NCBI RefSeq assembly: GCF_037975245.1 | Contig: NC_092575.1 | Coordinates: forward strand, 25,285,841-25,349,840 | Reading direction: 5' to 3' | Source of the DNA: Apostichopus japonicus | Taxonomy: Eukaryota; Echinodermata; Holothuroidea; Aspidochirotida; Stichopodidae | Length of the DNA stretch: 64,000 bases | In this document: positions 10,797-23,527 of the stretch, piece by piece | How the letters are laid out: every line of letters starts with the position of its first letter | Numbering within the stretch: the stretch's first letter is position 1 | Notes under the pieces: generated by a model | Database searches by the model: none | What the model saw: the letters and a program-made list of their open reading frames with translations, nothing else | What the model was told of the DNA's origin: nothing | Program-made: the position numbers and the translations under genes

Positions 10797-13700
10797 CGAT
10801 GAAATCCTGAAAGAGTAGTATTGCCACTGCTCTTCCCAAAGGAGTCAGCTTTCCCCTTCCTTTGGCTGACACTACAGTAGTTCTCTAGTTGTGTTTACTC
10901 TTCCGCCCTGAAAACGTATTTACTTGTCTACTTTATTTTTGATATAGGTCTTGTTTTGCTAACCTGCATGACTTTGCATGCTTAGCAAGAGAGATGGAGA
11001 TTTTAAGCCGGGATTGGGAGCCTTGATGGGGAGAGGAGGGGGTGGGGGCTCGTACACTCCATACATGACTTTTGAAGAAAAATAATCCACCATGAAAAGT
11101 GTTTTATTTTATTTTTGTTATTTCTCAAACAAAAAAGTATCCCTTTGTTGAGAAATGAAGAAGAATTAAACCAGAATGGGCCGTTTTGTTGCAAAACTAA
11201 AAAAAAACAAAGAAAACAAAGAAAAGCAAGGAGTTAAAAAGTGTCTTTTTTCAAAAAAATAATTGAAAAAATCCAAATTGTGGTACAAAATGCACAGAAG
11301 ACTCATTTAGCAAGTGCGTTTGATGTTATCTTGAGGTTTGCCGCACCCTCATCCTTCCCCTCCCTCCCACTGCCCCTTCCCCCTCCCTCTTCTACTCCCA
11401 CACAGATGTGTGGATGAGGACGTTAATCATTTCGACTGACCCTAAAGTTGTTAAAGTGGAGGAGGGAAGTAGGTTCGTATCCCTGACAGAAAACCACGTT
11501 CAGAAATAATGTTATTATTGCAATGTGTCACGAAGTCGTGATGCTTATTTCGGTGTTGTATAGAACCTCATTGGTGACTAGCTATCACTAACAGGAGGAT
11601 TTGCAGAATGGTTGCTACATGTAGTTTTACACAAATGGCATGTGAAGATGTATATACTCGCCATATTTTCTATCGAACTTGGATTTAAACAAAGGAGAGT
11701 CATTGCCAATAGCAGCGGATTAAGTAAAACAAATCAATGTTATTTTCTTAGACGATAAGGTCATCGATTACGTCATATGTGGCCTCGTTCACATTTGAGA
11801 ACGCAAGGAGGATCATATCCATGTTTTCCCTGAAGAGGTAAGCAGGCTGAACACAGACGCGTCCACACATAAACACACACACACACACGCCAAGATGAAC
11901 GCATAGGTTCCTTGCTTTGCAAAAAGCAAGGAACCAAAAAAGTGTCAAATAAAAGCCTCTACCCGGAAACAACTGCAGCTATAGTGCGCGCGAAGTGCGT
12001 AGAAAATGTTAATGTTATCTAGCTTACATGCATGTGCAAGGAGTTATTAATTCTCACAGCATCAATGCAGCTTGTGCGCGCAAAGCGCGCCAATTCTTTA
12101 CCAAATTGACGCCCAAAATATTATCATTGTGTCAATTTAGCTATAGTATACACAATGCACGCGAAACAAGAAAGTGTTTTGGTACTTTGTCTCCTAAACT
12201 ACAGTCGTTTTGCTATTTAAGCTTTTCAATTCAACGGTGTTCGTATGTTTTACTACATTGCAAAATTATTACATTGGTAGCGTGACAGGACGAAAGTGGT
12301 TATTCAGATCTCTATGTAAGTAGACCAAAGTAAACCCATATCTGACACCTTTGTTGGGAAAAATTAAGCGAAAGTCACTCTCTACAGGGCAGACATGGTT
12401 TACACACAGAAAGCGGAAATAAATAAATACATCACTAATGTACGAGAATCTCGCACAAAGATACGCGTTGTTCGTATCTTTAACTACGCAATTATTTTTC
12501 TCAAGTGAGTGGGGCCTTTTGGTTATGCTATTTTAAAATAATATCGTACACACGCACAGTTTTTATTGGTACTTAGCGTTATAAAATTGTCCCAATTGGC
12601 TATTAAATCTGAGACTTCTTTCTTTGAAACTTAACAAATGATGTGTTACTATAGGCAGATACGAGTAAATGAAAATCCATAGCTACAGCTATGGAATGGT
12701 AGATTCATGAGGGAAGAGGTCAGTTGGGTGAGGGGAGGGGGTAGGGGAGGGGGGCAGTTCAAAAATATCACCGAATTACCAATTGTTATTAGCTAGGATG
12801 AACAGAGTGCATATATTCATAGCCGACAGGTCAGAGAAGAGTGAGGTACATAGTGCGATACGTGAAACTAGCACAAATTTGGAATCATGAAAAAGGGGGG
12901 ATTGACCCAGAAGTGGTTTAGCAGGAGCCTAGTGCTAAAAATTCCCAAGTTTGGGGGGAGGGGGTAGGATGCAGAAATGTGCATGATTTGAGTGGACATG
13001 TGTAAACAGAAGAAGCGTACATACTGTGATATATCTCCCTACATATACCTACAAACTAATGTCTGCCACATCTGTGCTGCATCCCTATAGTTAAACCTGA
13101 TTAAACTAAGACACTCTTTAAGTATCTAACAGTACGGTACATATGATATACTTAATAAAATCCTTAAGGGAGCAATAAAATATAATCAGTGATCAAGTAT
13201 ATTTCGGTCTTGATGATCCATACATAGTCCTATCTATCTTCTTTGTATTAAGCCGCAGAGCTTTTCTGTATACAAACCTACACTTCCCTGTGTTCTTAAT
13301 TTCAATATTATAGGAGAATACAGCACACCTGTCAGTGAATCGAGAAAATTCTACAATCCACATTTTACTTTTACACACTTAAACCTAAAAACAATTCAAT
13401 ATTAGATGGGGCATGTTGATCTATTAATTAAAAAAAAAATCTACTGATTTTCTTTTTCAAAGCTCTCTGAGTAGCCATTTTGTCGTGAAACAAGTTTTCA
13501 CTCTAGTCGCTTGTCCATTATTAAATTAATGACATCCCTAGCCAAAGGGAAAGTGCCAAATCTTTCCCAGCCATAACTTAAAAATATACCTTCAACAAGG
13601 AAGTGATGCTGATCACTTTAACAACTATAGTTAGAAAAAAGGTAACAGGGAGCCCTGCAAATCGCAGCATAGGCAAGTATATTATCTAAGCATGCAGGAT

Positions 13701-16700
13701 GGTAATGATCTAGAAATTTTAACAGATATTAAGTTACAAATTCATATCTAATAGATGACTCAAATTTGACTTAGACATGCTCGAAACAGTTATCAGTGGC
13801 TAAGATAGTACTTGGTATTTCCTTTTCATCTCACCACTCTATACTGGGCCTTGTACTGTTCATTGAACCACTCATACTGGCAGCATGCACATTTCCAAAC
13901 CTATATCTAATAGAAACTGCTCATATACTAAGTGTATTGGAACGTGACATGAAAGTGCAATATATATAAAATATCTGTCCCAACTGGATGCCACAATGAA
14001 TGTGTGAATTGGCTATTTATCCAACCTTCAACCGGTACTTAAATTGAGCAAAAATATGATGTGCTTTGTTCTTGAAAATATTAACTTTTGAAACTTCTTC
14101 CAGGAGGGAAAACTGTTCGCCAAAACTGTGAAAAACTTGGTAACAAAAACTTGTACAATGTTTGACAGTCGACAATCAAAAATTTGGCATGATTACCATC
14201 CTTAACATAAGCGCTACAATACTGCTGCTTATTAACAGCAACTATACTTAGGCCGATCTCATATTGCATAATCCGTCTGTTCAGTAAAGTTCTGATGTTT
14301 GTGCTGTAACTCAGGAAAATGCTTGTGGGAATAGGAATTGAAGCCAGTAGATTTTTCAAGCACCTGCAAAATCATGGCTAAGATTGTGAAATTCTCGGCC
14401 TGAACTATAGACAGCAAGGATGAGAGTGCTCTGGTCAAGAGGAGATATGTAAGTGAGAAGTAACTTTATTCATGTTTATCACAGGTCTGTCAACTATTGT
14501 AGGTTAACATTGCCCAATAATCAATTTCATTTGCTCTTTCCCACGCAGCAATGAGCTGAAGTGAAAGAAACACGTTCAGCTTCCTACATATGTCTTCATA
14601 ACAGGAAACCAAAATTCAACTTGCCGTTTCACTACTGAGACTTTCGCTTTCTTAGTCTGAAATGGGTAATTATTTGTGAACGAGTAACCTTTCCAATGAC
14701 CTAACTGTGCTCAGGTTCAAAGACCGACCGGACTTGGGGGGGGGGGGGGGGTAAAGAGAAAGACTCATTCGATCTTTGAACGTGGTCTTCCCTATTTAAT
14801 TTTCACAATGAACGATGCTTGTGGAAAACCATATAAGAGTGCGGATTTCAACAGCATTGTTCCTCCCCTTTAATGGTGACTGTCGATTTCCTTGAACCGG
14901 TTTTGGAGAAGCAGAGGAGGTGTCTTTTCAGAAAATATTACAATGATTCGTTTACATTGAGATTTGCCAAAAGACAAGGTGTTAGCAAATCATTAGTTTG
15001 TTTAGTTTTGTTTGAAGTAAGTCACTCCCAATCGGGTCAGTGTACGCGTATTTATACACTATCACAATGTAGTGTGTGTACGTCACTCCACAGGTTTTAT
15101 GTATGTCAGCAAATATGAATTATAGATCTACCTGATAGCTCTAACATACATTTGGGTGTTTTACGGAAGTGAAGTTGTGCACAAGGCATTAATATGAACA
15201 CAAACAACTTCATACATTGGAAAACATGGAATTCTCCTCCCCATCCTCGATTAAGAGTTATCAACTTTATATTATTACAAAAGAATACTAAAGTTTACCG
15301 TGCATTTGGCAGAATTGTTTCATTTATTTCAACCATTAAAATTACATCATCATTATTGATTAGTACTCAAAACCTACTTAAATTTTGTCATCAGATTAAT
15401 CAAATATTATACTCCCAGTAATATCAGAAAATATAATCATACATGTGACCCATTTAGTATCCATTATAGTTGATGAATCATCAAGAATGTCATAATTTCA
15501 TTCATTCCATCTATCCATCCAGCAGTCCTTCATTGTCATATATCCATTGAAACACACCCTCCCTACCTCTCCCCAGCCTCCTTTGCCTGGAACTGCTTCA
15601 CAACTTGCCCCTAATTAGCATCTCCCAAATGAGTCACTAATTTCAGTAAAAACCACATATCATATCTAGATACACAGAGTACTTCCTAGTAGGGACACTT
15701 CTCTCCAACATGGATTTGGCTCATATTTCACCGAAATGTCACATTGTAAGCGGCGTTAAATCTTAAATGCATGCAAAGCATCACCCGGCATTTCGATACA
15801 CATACACACACACGGTCAAACTTCATGGAGCTATACACCTGGTCAAATTAAATCGAAAGCCAGCCGATGTTCAGGAGAATCCCCCCCCCCCCCCAATCGA
15901 AACCTTGGAGTATTGAGTCAACAGTAGCAAGGCTAAAAGTGATTTCTAAATATCATGTTGTGATGAATGTTATTATTACAAGCTTTATGGTAAACACTGC
16001 CATGTTGAATGATTTATAGTTTCATTTCAAGGAATTATAATAGGAGGACAAATCACAGGTTGACCTATAGGCAGAATTTCAAGTCTTCTAAGATAAAAAA
16101 ATTAAAATTAAAATGAAGCCAGTGATTGTTTTATCAATACTTGATAAAAATCAACAACAAAAAAGCATGTTCTTTTTAACTTCACAAATGCAACACAGCA
16201 TCCATGGATGACATTCAACTCTAAACTGTCCTTGACAAATTTGTAATACATTGTAACGATGTCATTTAAGACCATTAATGTCTTTTTCTTTTCCCACTTT
16301 TGAGTTTTGTGTTGCATCAGAGGAACTGACTTATGGTCTGTATATTAGTAGACTAAATAGTCCAGTCATGTTTAATTGTTGAAGGTTAGTTGTGTCAACG
16401 ATAATTTCTCATTCCCTGACACCCCCCCCCCCCCTGAAGCAAACAAAAACACCTGGCTGAATGGGTGGGAGCCTCATTCAGGCTGTCTAATTTTAGCATT
16501 TTTATTTAATTTGTCTAAAACTCATAATTCGTCGTTTGTATGTTGTCAATATACCGAGAAGTTACAGAAGGCAATATACAGTAAATACATATTTGCAAAC
16601 ACCCAGTTTTTGGCTTAACATGATCTAGTAAATATATATTAAAAGAATTGCTGAGGGTGGATTAAAGTTATGTCTATAACTAGATTAATATTTTTTGATA

Positions 16701-16751
16701 AATACCATGGATGAATTACACGTTATGTAGTAAACAAATATCACTTAACAT
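10797..16751. other. 6-kb stretch with no supported gene
   Basis: I find no exon with convincing splice sites, no RNA gene and no recognised transposon. Minor features are a (CA)n run near 11872-11890, a run of 18 G at 14737-14752 and a C run at 15883-15894. A minus-strand open frame at 14081-14314 follows an acceptor-like TTTTCCTGAGTTACAG and is free of stops for 78 codons, but it matches nothing I recognise and could be chance. Confidence 0.4.
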
Positions 16752-17007
16752 TTAAAGGTAGACTGTATAGGCCCCCGAATTAAACACGCTACTGTATCAT
16801 TGCTAGAACTTTTCAAAAAGTACTTTCATAGAGGTCTTTACTCTCCAAATTGTTCTCAGACATTTTTAAGGAACACACAAGATGACTGAATGTCCCAGTG
16901 AGGAAAATCTCCTCGAAGGTTGTAATAAAAACAGTTTATGAATTTTGACCAAAGGTGACCATGTTTGAATATCTAGCATATTTGTGACCAATGCAGCATA
17001 CCTTTAA
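16752..17007. mobile_element. 256-bp MITE with TTAAAGGTA ends
   Basis: Perfect 9-bp inverted ends TTAAAGGTA (16752-16760) and TACCTTTAA (16999-17007) bound a non-coding AT-rich interior. This is typical of a miniature inverted-repeat element. A TA or TTAA-type duplication is possible but cannot be separated from the ends. Confidence 0.5.
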
Positions 17008-17308
17008 GGTCTTCCCAAGGCCATCTCAGATTGACATATTTCGATGTTTAAACACAAAATAATGACCTCCAGGTCACCATGACGTCACCCTTACAACAAT
17101 AGGATTGAGTGGGTGGTTGTCATCCAGACATGCTACTATACTACTAACGAGCGATACCGTCGAGAGTTTAGCCGGATTTGTTAGTTAAACTTTCCTTTGT
17201 CTGTTCGTTCGTGCTCATTGTCATAGTTTCGATATATTTTAGCGCACAAGATAATCCACGCCAACAGTTCAAAGTTCACGAGCATATTTCAATATCGTGT
17301 AGCATATA

Positions 17309-19193
17309 CAGGCGCGTATCCAGGGGGCGTTGGGGGCGCGCCCCCCGGGTAAGGAAAAGAGGAGAGAAAAGAAGAGAAGAAAAAAGGGAAAAAGAGGGGG
17401 GGGGGGGAAGAAAAGGAGGAGAGAAAGGAAGGGAAAAGAAAAAGAAGAAAGAGAGAAAAGGGAGAAAAGGAGGGAGTAGAAGATAGCCAAGACCTCGGGA
17501 AGAGAAAGAGGAACAGTTATAATTAAAGCGCTGATCACGATTATATACACAGGGTAGCCAGTGACAGATCGAGGAATACGGAGGGGGTGTGCGCCTCACC
17601 CTACCCCTTACACCAACAACTCCATTTTTGACGTTTCCATTTTTCCTCTCTCACTAATGTATCAATATATATACTATATATGGTCTATCATAACGCGTGT
17701 GTGTGCATGGACGCCTTAAACAACTGTACAATTGTGCTATGGAACCAACTGTGGCTGGTCTTGAACTCGACCGAGTCGTCGGGGGAACATGACGCATTTC
17801 GGGAAGGGGGAGACCGCCCCCCCCCCTCCCCTGAGCAAAGTTTCTTTATGACATCGCTAGTAATTTCAAAATAGACAACGCTTAGATGAAACTTACAAGG
17901 CCTGGGAAGTGTCATTTCCAGCGATCTGGGAGGCATTTTCGGCCAAAATTTTCTTGTACGCTCCGCGCCAACTCATGGTGGCGCTTCGCTTAGATAGTTT
18001 GCCTACAGGCTTCGCCCCTCCCTTGGCAAATTACTCGCTACACGCCTGTTCGAATTTGTAAAGCAAAGAGCAGATATCACATCATATCAGTGAGCATTGA
18101 AATGCATATTCCAGGATGAACAGCCTCAAAACTCTCTATTTGTGTGTAGTCAATGGCGTAGGAGCTTTGGAGATTTTGGGGCTGTAATGATTTGCCCGAC
18201 AATTATAACCAAAATTTACCAAAGTATACTGCCGGATTCTAATGTAAACAACGAAATGTCTTATGTAGATGGAGAAAAAGCATACAGGTCCAATTATGTC
18301 AAACTCTCTTTTACAGTAGTAATGTCGGCCAAGCTTAGAACTTTATTTTAATTACCAAGGAGATCATTTTTAAACTATTCATTGCTATTTAGTATTTTTT
18401 TTTCTTTCAGTAGGTGCCCGAAAAATTCTCAGCATATTGCCCGAATTTTCAGGTGGAAAAAATTGGTTGCGGGGGGGGGGGGGGGGGCCTGCAGCCCCGC
18501 CTCCTACGCCTATGTGTGTAGTGTTCGGTTTCGAAATATCTGATATCGGAAATATCTGCTATTTTTCATTTCCTTCAACCAAGTTTTATAATAGCCATTA
18601 TAAGAGGTTTTAATATTTCTACACCAATAAATTAACTGTGTCTGAATTTTCGAAAATTTCCTGACCAACATTCTTCATCATATTTTCCTCTACTCGTGCA
18701 ATTTTGACATGTCTGTTAAGGGGTTGAAGGAGGTTTTTCTATATTGCTTGTCCATAGATGACAATTTGTGCAACATTATGGGTATGTTTTGGAGTGATCT
18801 TATTCACGAGAAATGTGAATTTTCAAATTCTGAACAAATAATGGACTTAAAACCTTCAAAAGTGGGGCTTTCGGATATTGTGGGCCGTGTCGTAGAATCA
18901 CCTACAAAAGCAATGATCCACATGACATGCAATGAGGTCGAACATGATGTGTGACTGGTGACAATCTTCAAAAAGGTTATGGATGGAAAAAAAAAACTAT
19001 TGGGAAATACTTGGTTCTCAGGCAAAAGTGTACATCTGGTTGGTCATTTTCAAGCCCGAGAAGTGTCTTTTCCGGTGATCTGGGGGTATCAAAACCAGAA
19101 ATTTTCTTGTACGCTCCGCGCCAACTGATGGTGGCGCTCCGCTTAGATAGTCATTTACGCCCCCCGGGTTAGAAAATCCTGGATACGCCCCTG
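17309..19193 (+). mobile_element. GCGTATCCAG-family hAT-like element, copy 2 (full length)
   Basis: The left end is CAGGCGCGTATCCAGG and the right end CCTGGATACGCCCCTG (inverted match 14/16). The interior matches copy 1 closely from the GA-rich tract (17355-17470) to CGCTCCGCGCCAACTCATGG (17960), and continues after a nested insertion to a second CGCTCCGCGCCAACTGATGG near 19115. No 8-bp duplication remains (flanks AGCATATA and ATACAACA). No transposase is seen; a plus-strand frame at 18709-18954 is unassigned. Confidence 0.75.
18151..18514 (+). mobile_element. 364-bp GGCGTAGGAG hAT element with TGTGTAGT duplication
   Basis: The ends are CAATGGCGTAGGAG and CTCCTACGCCTATG. The octamer TGTGTAGT lies directly outside both (18143-18150 and 18515-18522). 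The interior has the paired GCCCGAAAAATTCTCAGC and TTGCCCGAATTTTCA landmarks and a long G run. It is inserted in copy 2 of the GCGTATCCAG family. Confidence 0.9.
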
Positions 19194-19643
19194 ATACAAC
19201 AATACAAAACTTTCAGTATGTACACTGTATAACGCTACGGTAAACAAAGTCCCAACGGTTGAACGTCACCAAACTTCCCCAAGATTGCGCAATACTATTG
19301 CGCAACATCGGGAACCCCTGATAGCGATATTTCGTAAAGGTTTATTCGAACTTTAAGTTTAGTGCCGCTGAAAGTGTCGACCAAAGCGAAGAAGCCTCAT
19401 TGGTTTATCAAAGCCGCAAGCTGACCGAAGTCAGTCTCAATTAGACTCATATATATTTAATGTCCATGATTATGAATTGTCAATCGTCAACAACCCCTTA
19501 TACTTTAGGAATCACAAATGATTTCGAGTTGGTAAGCAACATGTTTGATCTCTAAAGTAAGGCAAATATGTATGCATTGTAGGCATTTTAGATCCGCTGC
19601 AAGCAAGAACTCGCGAAGAAGCCTCATTGGCTTATCAAAGGCG

Positions 19644-19644
<1 letters not shown>
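19194..19644. other. Gene-free spacer with a short repeated motif
   Basis: The motif GAAGCCTCATTGG(T/C)TTATC occurs at about 19390 and 19618 as a direct repeat about 230 bp apart. Nothing else is recognised. Confidence 0.4.

Positions 19645-19729
<85 letters not shown>
19645..19729. repeat. (TA)n microsatellite
   Basis: About 42 uninterrupted TA units. Confidence 0.98.
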
Positions 19730-19730
<1 letters not shown>

Positions 19731-20640
19731 AGTGAGAGTGAAAACCAGATGGTAGCCTACTGGGGGCCGTGTCATTCGGCCATTGGTACTTTCCGCCATA
19801 GAAAAAGGGACGTTCGGCCATGGCAGTAAAGCAGTTTTCTATGGCAGAAATAGAACATTATCGTGAGTACGAGTAACGTTAATATGTAGGATAGAAATAC
19901 AAATGTAAAATGTTACCCATATTTTTCCACTAGCAACATTTACAACATTTTGTGTTCCTGTTAATAAAATATATGTGGAAAACTTTGAAATTCCCCGAAG
20001 CCTTGTTTGTCCTATAGTTAGGGGAGAAATATGTACCCGTTGCCTTTGCTTTGCGATATTTTTAACATGTATTGGTCGTTTTCAGTTATTCTCGGCACAC
20101 AGTACTTTCTGATGATTACTTTCCACTGAAAAATTTCTTGTGCGCGAAACTACTTTTTTTTTAAACTTACCAGTACACTATGTTGGAAAATTCGTATCTT
20201 CCTGCTTTCATTCAAACGCGGGAAACGGTGTAATAAGTCATGGCACTATAGCAGTACGATATCACATATTAATTGTAACATGATACCTAATCTAATGTTA
20301 TAAACAGGACTTTCTATATAAGGCTCTGATATATATCTTCTATAAAGTATAAACAACATTACTCGTGGCGTTGTACCATTCAGCATCTTTCTTGGACTTA
20401 ATATTTTCTTGATACTGCTCGTTAATTTCATAAGATAAATCTCATACCTCTGAAAGAAAATTTTATTGTTTCCTGAACGTCATTCTATTGCTGGCATCAT
20501 ATATAAACTATAGTATATATAGCAAATTAACATTCACTGGTCATATTTCAAATATAATACGACGAGTCTACTTCATTGTATCCACATTGACATATCTCGT
20601 TCCGTTCTTCGAATTAGACGTGAGGCATAAATATTTGTAA
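19730..20640. other. AT-rich stretch, nothing recognised
   Basis: No exon, RNA or transposon end is visible in this 0.9 kb. Confidence 0.4.
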
Positions 20641-20648
20641 CATCGATT

Positions 20649-20994
20649 CTGCCCCATATAATATATGCTGTGCATGTTGGGTATCATTTTCTACTTGCCT
20701 GTGATAAACAAAGAATCAGAGCATTCTTGAAGTATTTACAGGTTGGATTATGAGAGTATGGTTGATCAGGTCAATGGTGGAGCTAGGCGTGAATTTATCA
20801 GACTAAGTAGGAATATTCAAAGAGAAGAAAATCACCCGCTTCATGCAAAACTGAAATCACTGTGTCGACACACTAGCTATAATCTCAGGAATCGTGCATT
20901 GACACCAAAATTTAGAGTGCAAGTTTTCAGAAACTCGTTTGAATACAGAGCATCTATTTTTATTCAACATGACACTTTAAATGACTTAATTTGA
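20649..20994 (+). pseudogene. 3' end of a LINE reverse-transcriptase ORF, frameshifted
   Basis: The frame from 20649 reads LPHIIYAVHVGYHFLLACDK and continues QRIRAFLKYLQVGL to a TGA at 20751. The next frame takes over near 20743 and runs to the TGA at 20992-20994. It contains the run of basic and hydrophobic residues ending TSYNLRNRAL, then NSFEYRASIFIQ. This order (Tyr-rich 'LLYA..W' segment, 'R I..FL', then 'YNLR' and 'SF..R') is typical of the C-terminal region of non-LTR retrotransposon ORF2 proteins. Only about 115 residues remain, so it is a truncated, frameshifted relic. The downstream A-rich tail GAATAAACGAAACGAAAC (21153-21170) fits the 3' end of such an element. Confidence 0.65.
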
Positions 20995-21170
20995 TGTAAT
21001 TTGTATAGTTTCCACAATTTTTATTCCCTAATTGGGTTACTGTTTTCCTAACTTTTATACATTTTATGAATGCACATAACATTTTATTTATTTTATTTAT
21101 TATACTCACCATTTTCCTATTTATGAACTGTATTTTATGCAATTGATACTGGAATAAACGAAACGAAACT
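20995..21170 (+). mobile_element. LINE 3' untranslated end with ACGAA tail
   Basis: AT-rich sequence following the relic reading frame ends in an AAACGAAACGAAAC tail, a simple tail as seen on several LINE clades. Confidence 0.5.
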
Positions 21171-22080
21171 AGTGCCGCTCGGTACTTTTGGTGAAATTAC
21201 ATGAAGTTGGCTACTAAACGAGTAAGGCTGACTAATAGATATGAGGATTATGAATGTAGGATATCAGCACAGCTGGCCATGTACGTGTAGGAGATGTAGT
21301 GGCTTTATTACAGTGTGACATACAGGACTCCGAGCCAAGAATTTGATTTCTTTCAACGATGGGCTTGGAAAGTTGCGAATGGTAACTTGAGTCATACACA
21401 GTCTGTTCAATAATGTCCAAGTCTTGGTTATTGACTGAAAGCAATATTTCTAGCACCAGTTTTTCTTTAAAGAAACAATATTCAACTTTCTAATCATTTT
21501 TATAACAAGAAGTACATTTATTAATGATAACAATGTATCAAATACCCTTTTATATAATGGAAATGATGATACGGCACAAGGCTACATCCAACTATTCTGG
21601 GCTTATAGGATGAGACATGAATGATAAACTCTTTCCAAACTCTCTACAAACTGACTCAGTGTGAAAAAAAAGCACAACAACAACAACTGATAATAAAGAC
21701 GACCTTGATGTGCCCCGACAATGTTTATTATATATGTTGTAGATCCGAGAGAAGCAGCACAGAGAAGCACACATGTGCAGCACATCCCTCTATAGTATCC
21801 TTAATTGATCTCCACTATGCAGTCAAATGTTCAAACCTCTTCAATTGCCCTAACAAGCACATCATGCTCTAAGAATTTCAAACTACTCAGGCTCTACAAA
21901 TTTTGAAATAGGTCTATATTTAAAACAATTTAACAAACTGTTAACAAAAGTATAGGCTTACCTGTCCACGGCAAACATTTGTTAACCAACTCAAAGATAT
22001 AAAATGATGTAGGCTACTATTTTGGTTTGGGTGATACTCACTAACTGTTACAGTTTGCTGGCGTGACTAATCTGTTTGCC
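21171..22080. other. Gene-free spacer
   Basis: Only short frames on both strands; none has splice support or a recognised motif. Confidence 0.4.
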
Positions 22081-22091
22081 TGGTATCGTTT

Positions 22092-22195
22092 TTATGTATT
22101 GGTACAGATGTTGCACTAGTCCGGTGTTGTATCGGTTTAGATGGTGCACTAGGCTGTTGATGTATTGGTACAGATGGTGCACTAGGCTGAAGACT
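22092..22195 (+). repeat. 34-bp tandem repeat, three units
   Basis: TATTGGTACAGATG(G/T)TGCACTAG recurs three times, the middle unit being diverged. Open frames on both strands here reflect the repeat. Confidence 0.7.
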
Positions 22196-22855
22196 GGTGA
22201 CAACTGTAGGGATCCACTTACAGAAAAGAACACACTTACGAATGTTGGTAGGAGGAACAAAGCGGAACTAAGAAGCAGCTTGAAAGTTATCAAAATGGAA
22301 CAGAAAAATGTTGAATTATGCATATTAATTTTTGACAGGTATTGCCAGCACGGTCTACAAAAGAGGAACTAACTAGTAATGTCGGTTACACCCAAACTGT
22401 TTGACACGTGAATACTGACAATGACAAGCACAATGCCAAGTCTTTATAATTCAGCGACTATTCTACACTGTATAGGGCATATAAATAATAAAAGCCCACG
22501 CGCAAATCACATGATATGAAAGGAGGAAGTAGCAGTAACTGGTCCGAAAGTGTCGCATTCTACTTACAGCAGTCAACAAATATTACGAGAGATGTGGATG
22601 GGAAAAGGGGGTGTGAAGTGGTTCCTCAATTGATTCGGGTAATGTCCATCCAATTTTCGTTTACAACATGTCCAAGAAGCTATAGCTGTGACTGCAGAGA
22701 GCCTACAATTATGATTTTGTATTCAAATCAAACTGTATTTGTGTTCAAAGTTCGTTATTTGTGGTCAGTTTAATATATGGAAAGTACATATTTGAGTACT
22801 TGGGCAATATTAGTGATACTTATAGCCTATAGGCTGAAAACTGAAAACTTAAATT

Positions 22856-23235
22856 GGTCCACCGACTAACATAACGTTAGTCCATCTGGTGCCTCTACCG
22901 ACTAACATAGCCTTAGTCAGTTGCTATACCGACTAATTTATTCCTTAGTCAGTTGGATTTCTTAGGCGGCCATCTTAGTCCGTCAGCTTAGTCGATCAAC
23001 AATATCTTAGTCGGTAAATCTATATTAGTCAGTTACATTAGTTGGTGACATTAGTTGGTCTTTACCGACTAATTTATATGAGTCACCGACTAGTTTATAG
23101 CAGGTTTTACATTAGTCAGGATGGTGCCTCTCCCGACTAACCTTTCTTAGTCGGTATCGACTGACTAGTTGCACTGACTGGAATCAGTGAAAGAATTAAA
23201 CCCGACTAGTTTTACTGACTAGAATCACTGAAAGA
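22856..23235. repeat. Left inverted end: (ACCGACTAA...TTAGTC) repeats
   Basis: About nine small hairpin units of the form accgactaaNNNttagtc follow each other. The same motif appears inverted at 28635-28890, supporting a terminal role. Confidence 0.8.
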
Positions 23236-23527
23236 AAAGAGAGCAGAAGAAACACAAATAATGTGTACGTTGGCAATATTTATTTCTGATAAAACTTCTG
23301 ATGTCTACAAAAGCTGACTTTCGACAGATGGAGAAAAAATCACCGTAAACAAAAATCTGAAAATATAATTTTATTCCAACAAAGTTAAGACAAGTTCATG
23401 GATCAAACATGAATCGAAAAAGTATAGTACTGCACAATAATGCAAAGTTGAATCTTGGGCAAGAGTTCCTCACGACTTTCGTTTTAAAGTGGTACCCCAA
23501 ATCGATCACGAACAAAGAGTGTTTCTC

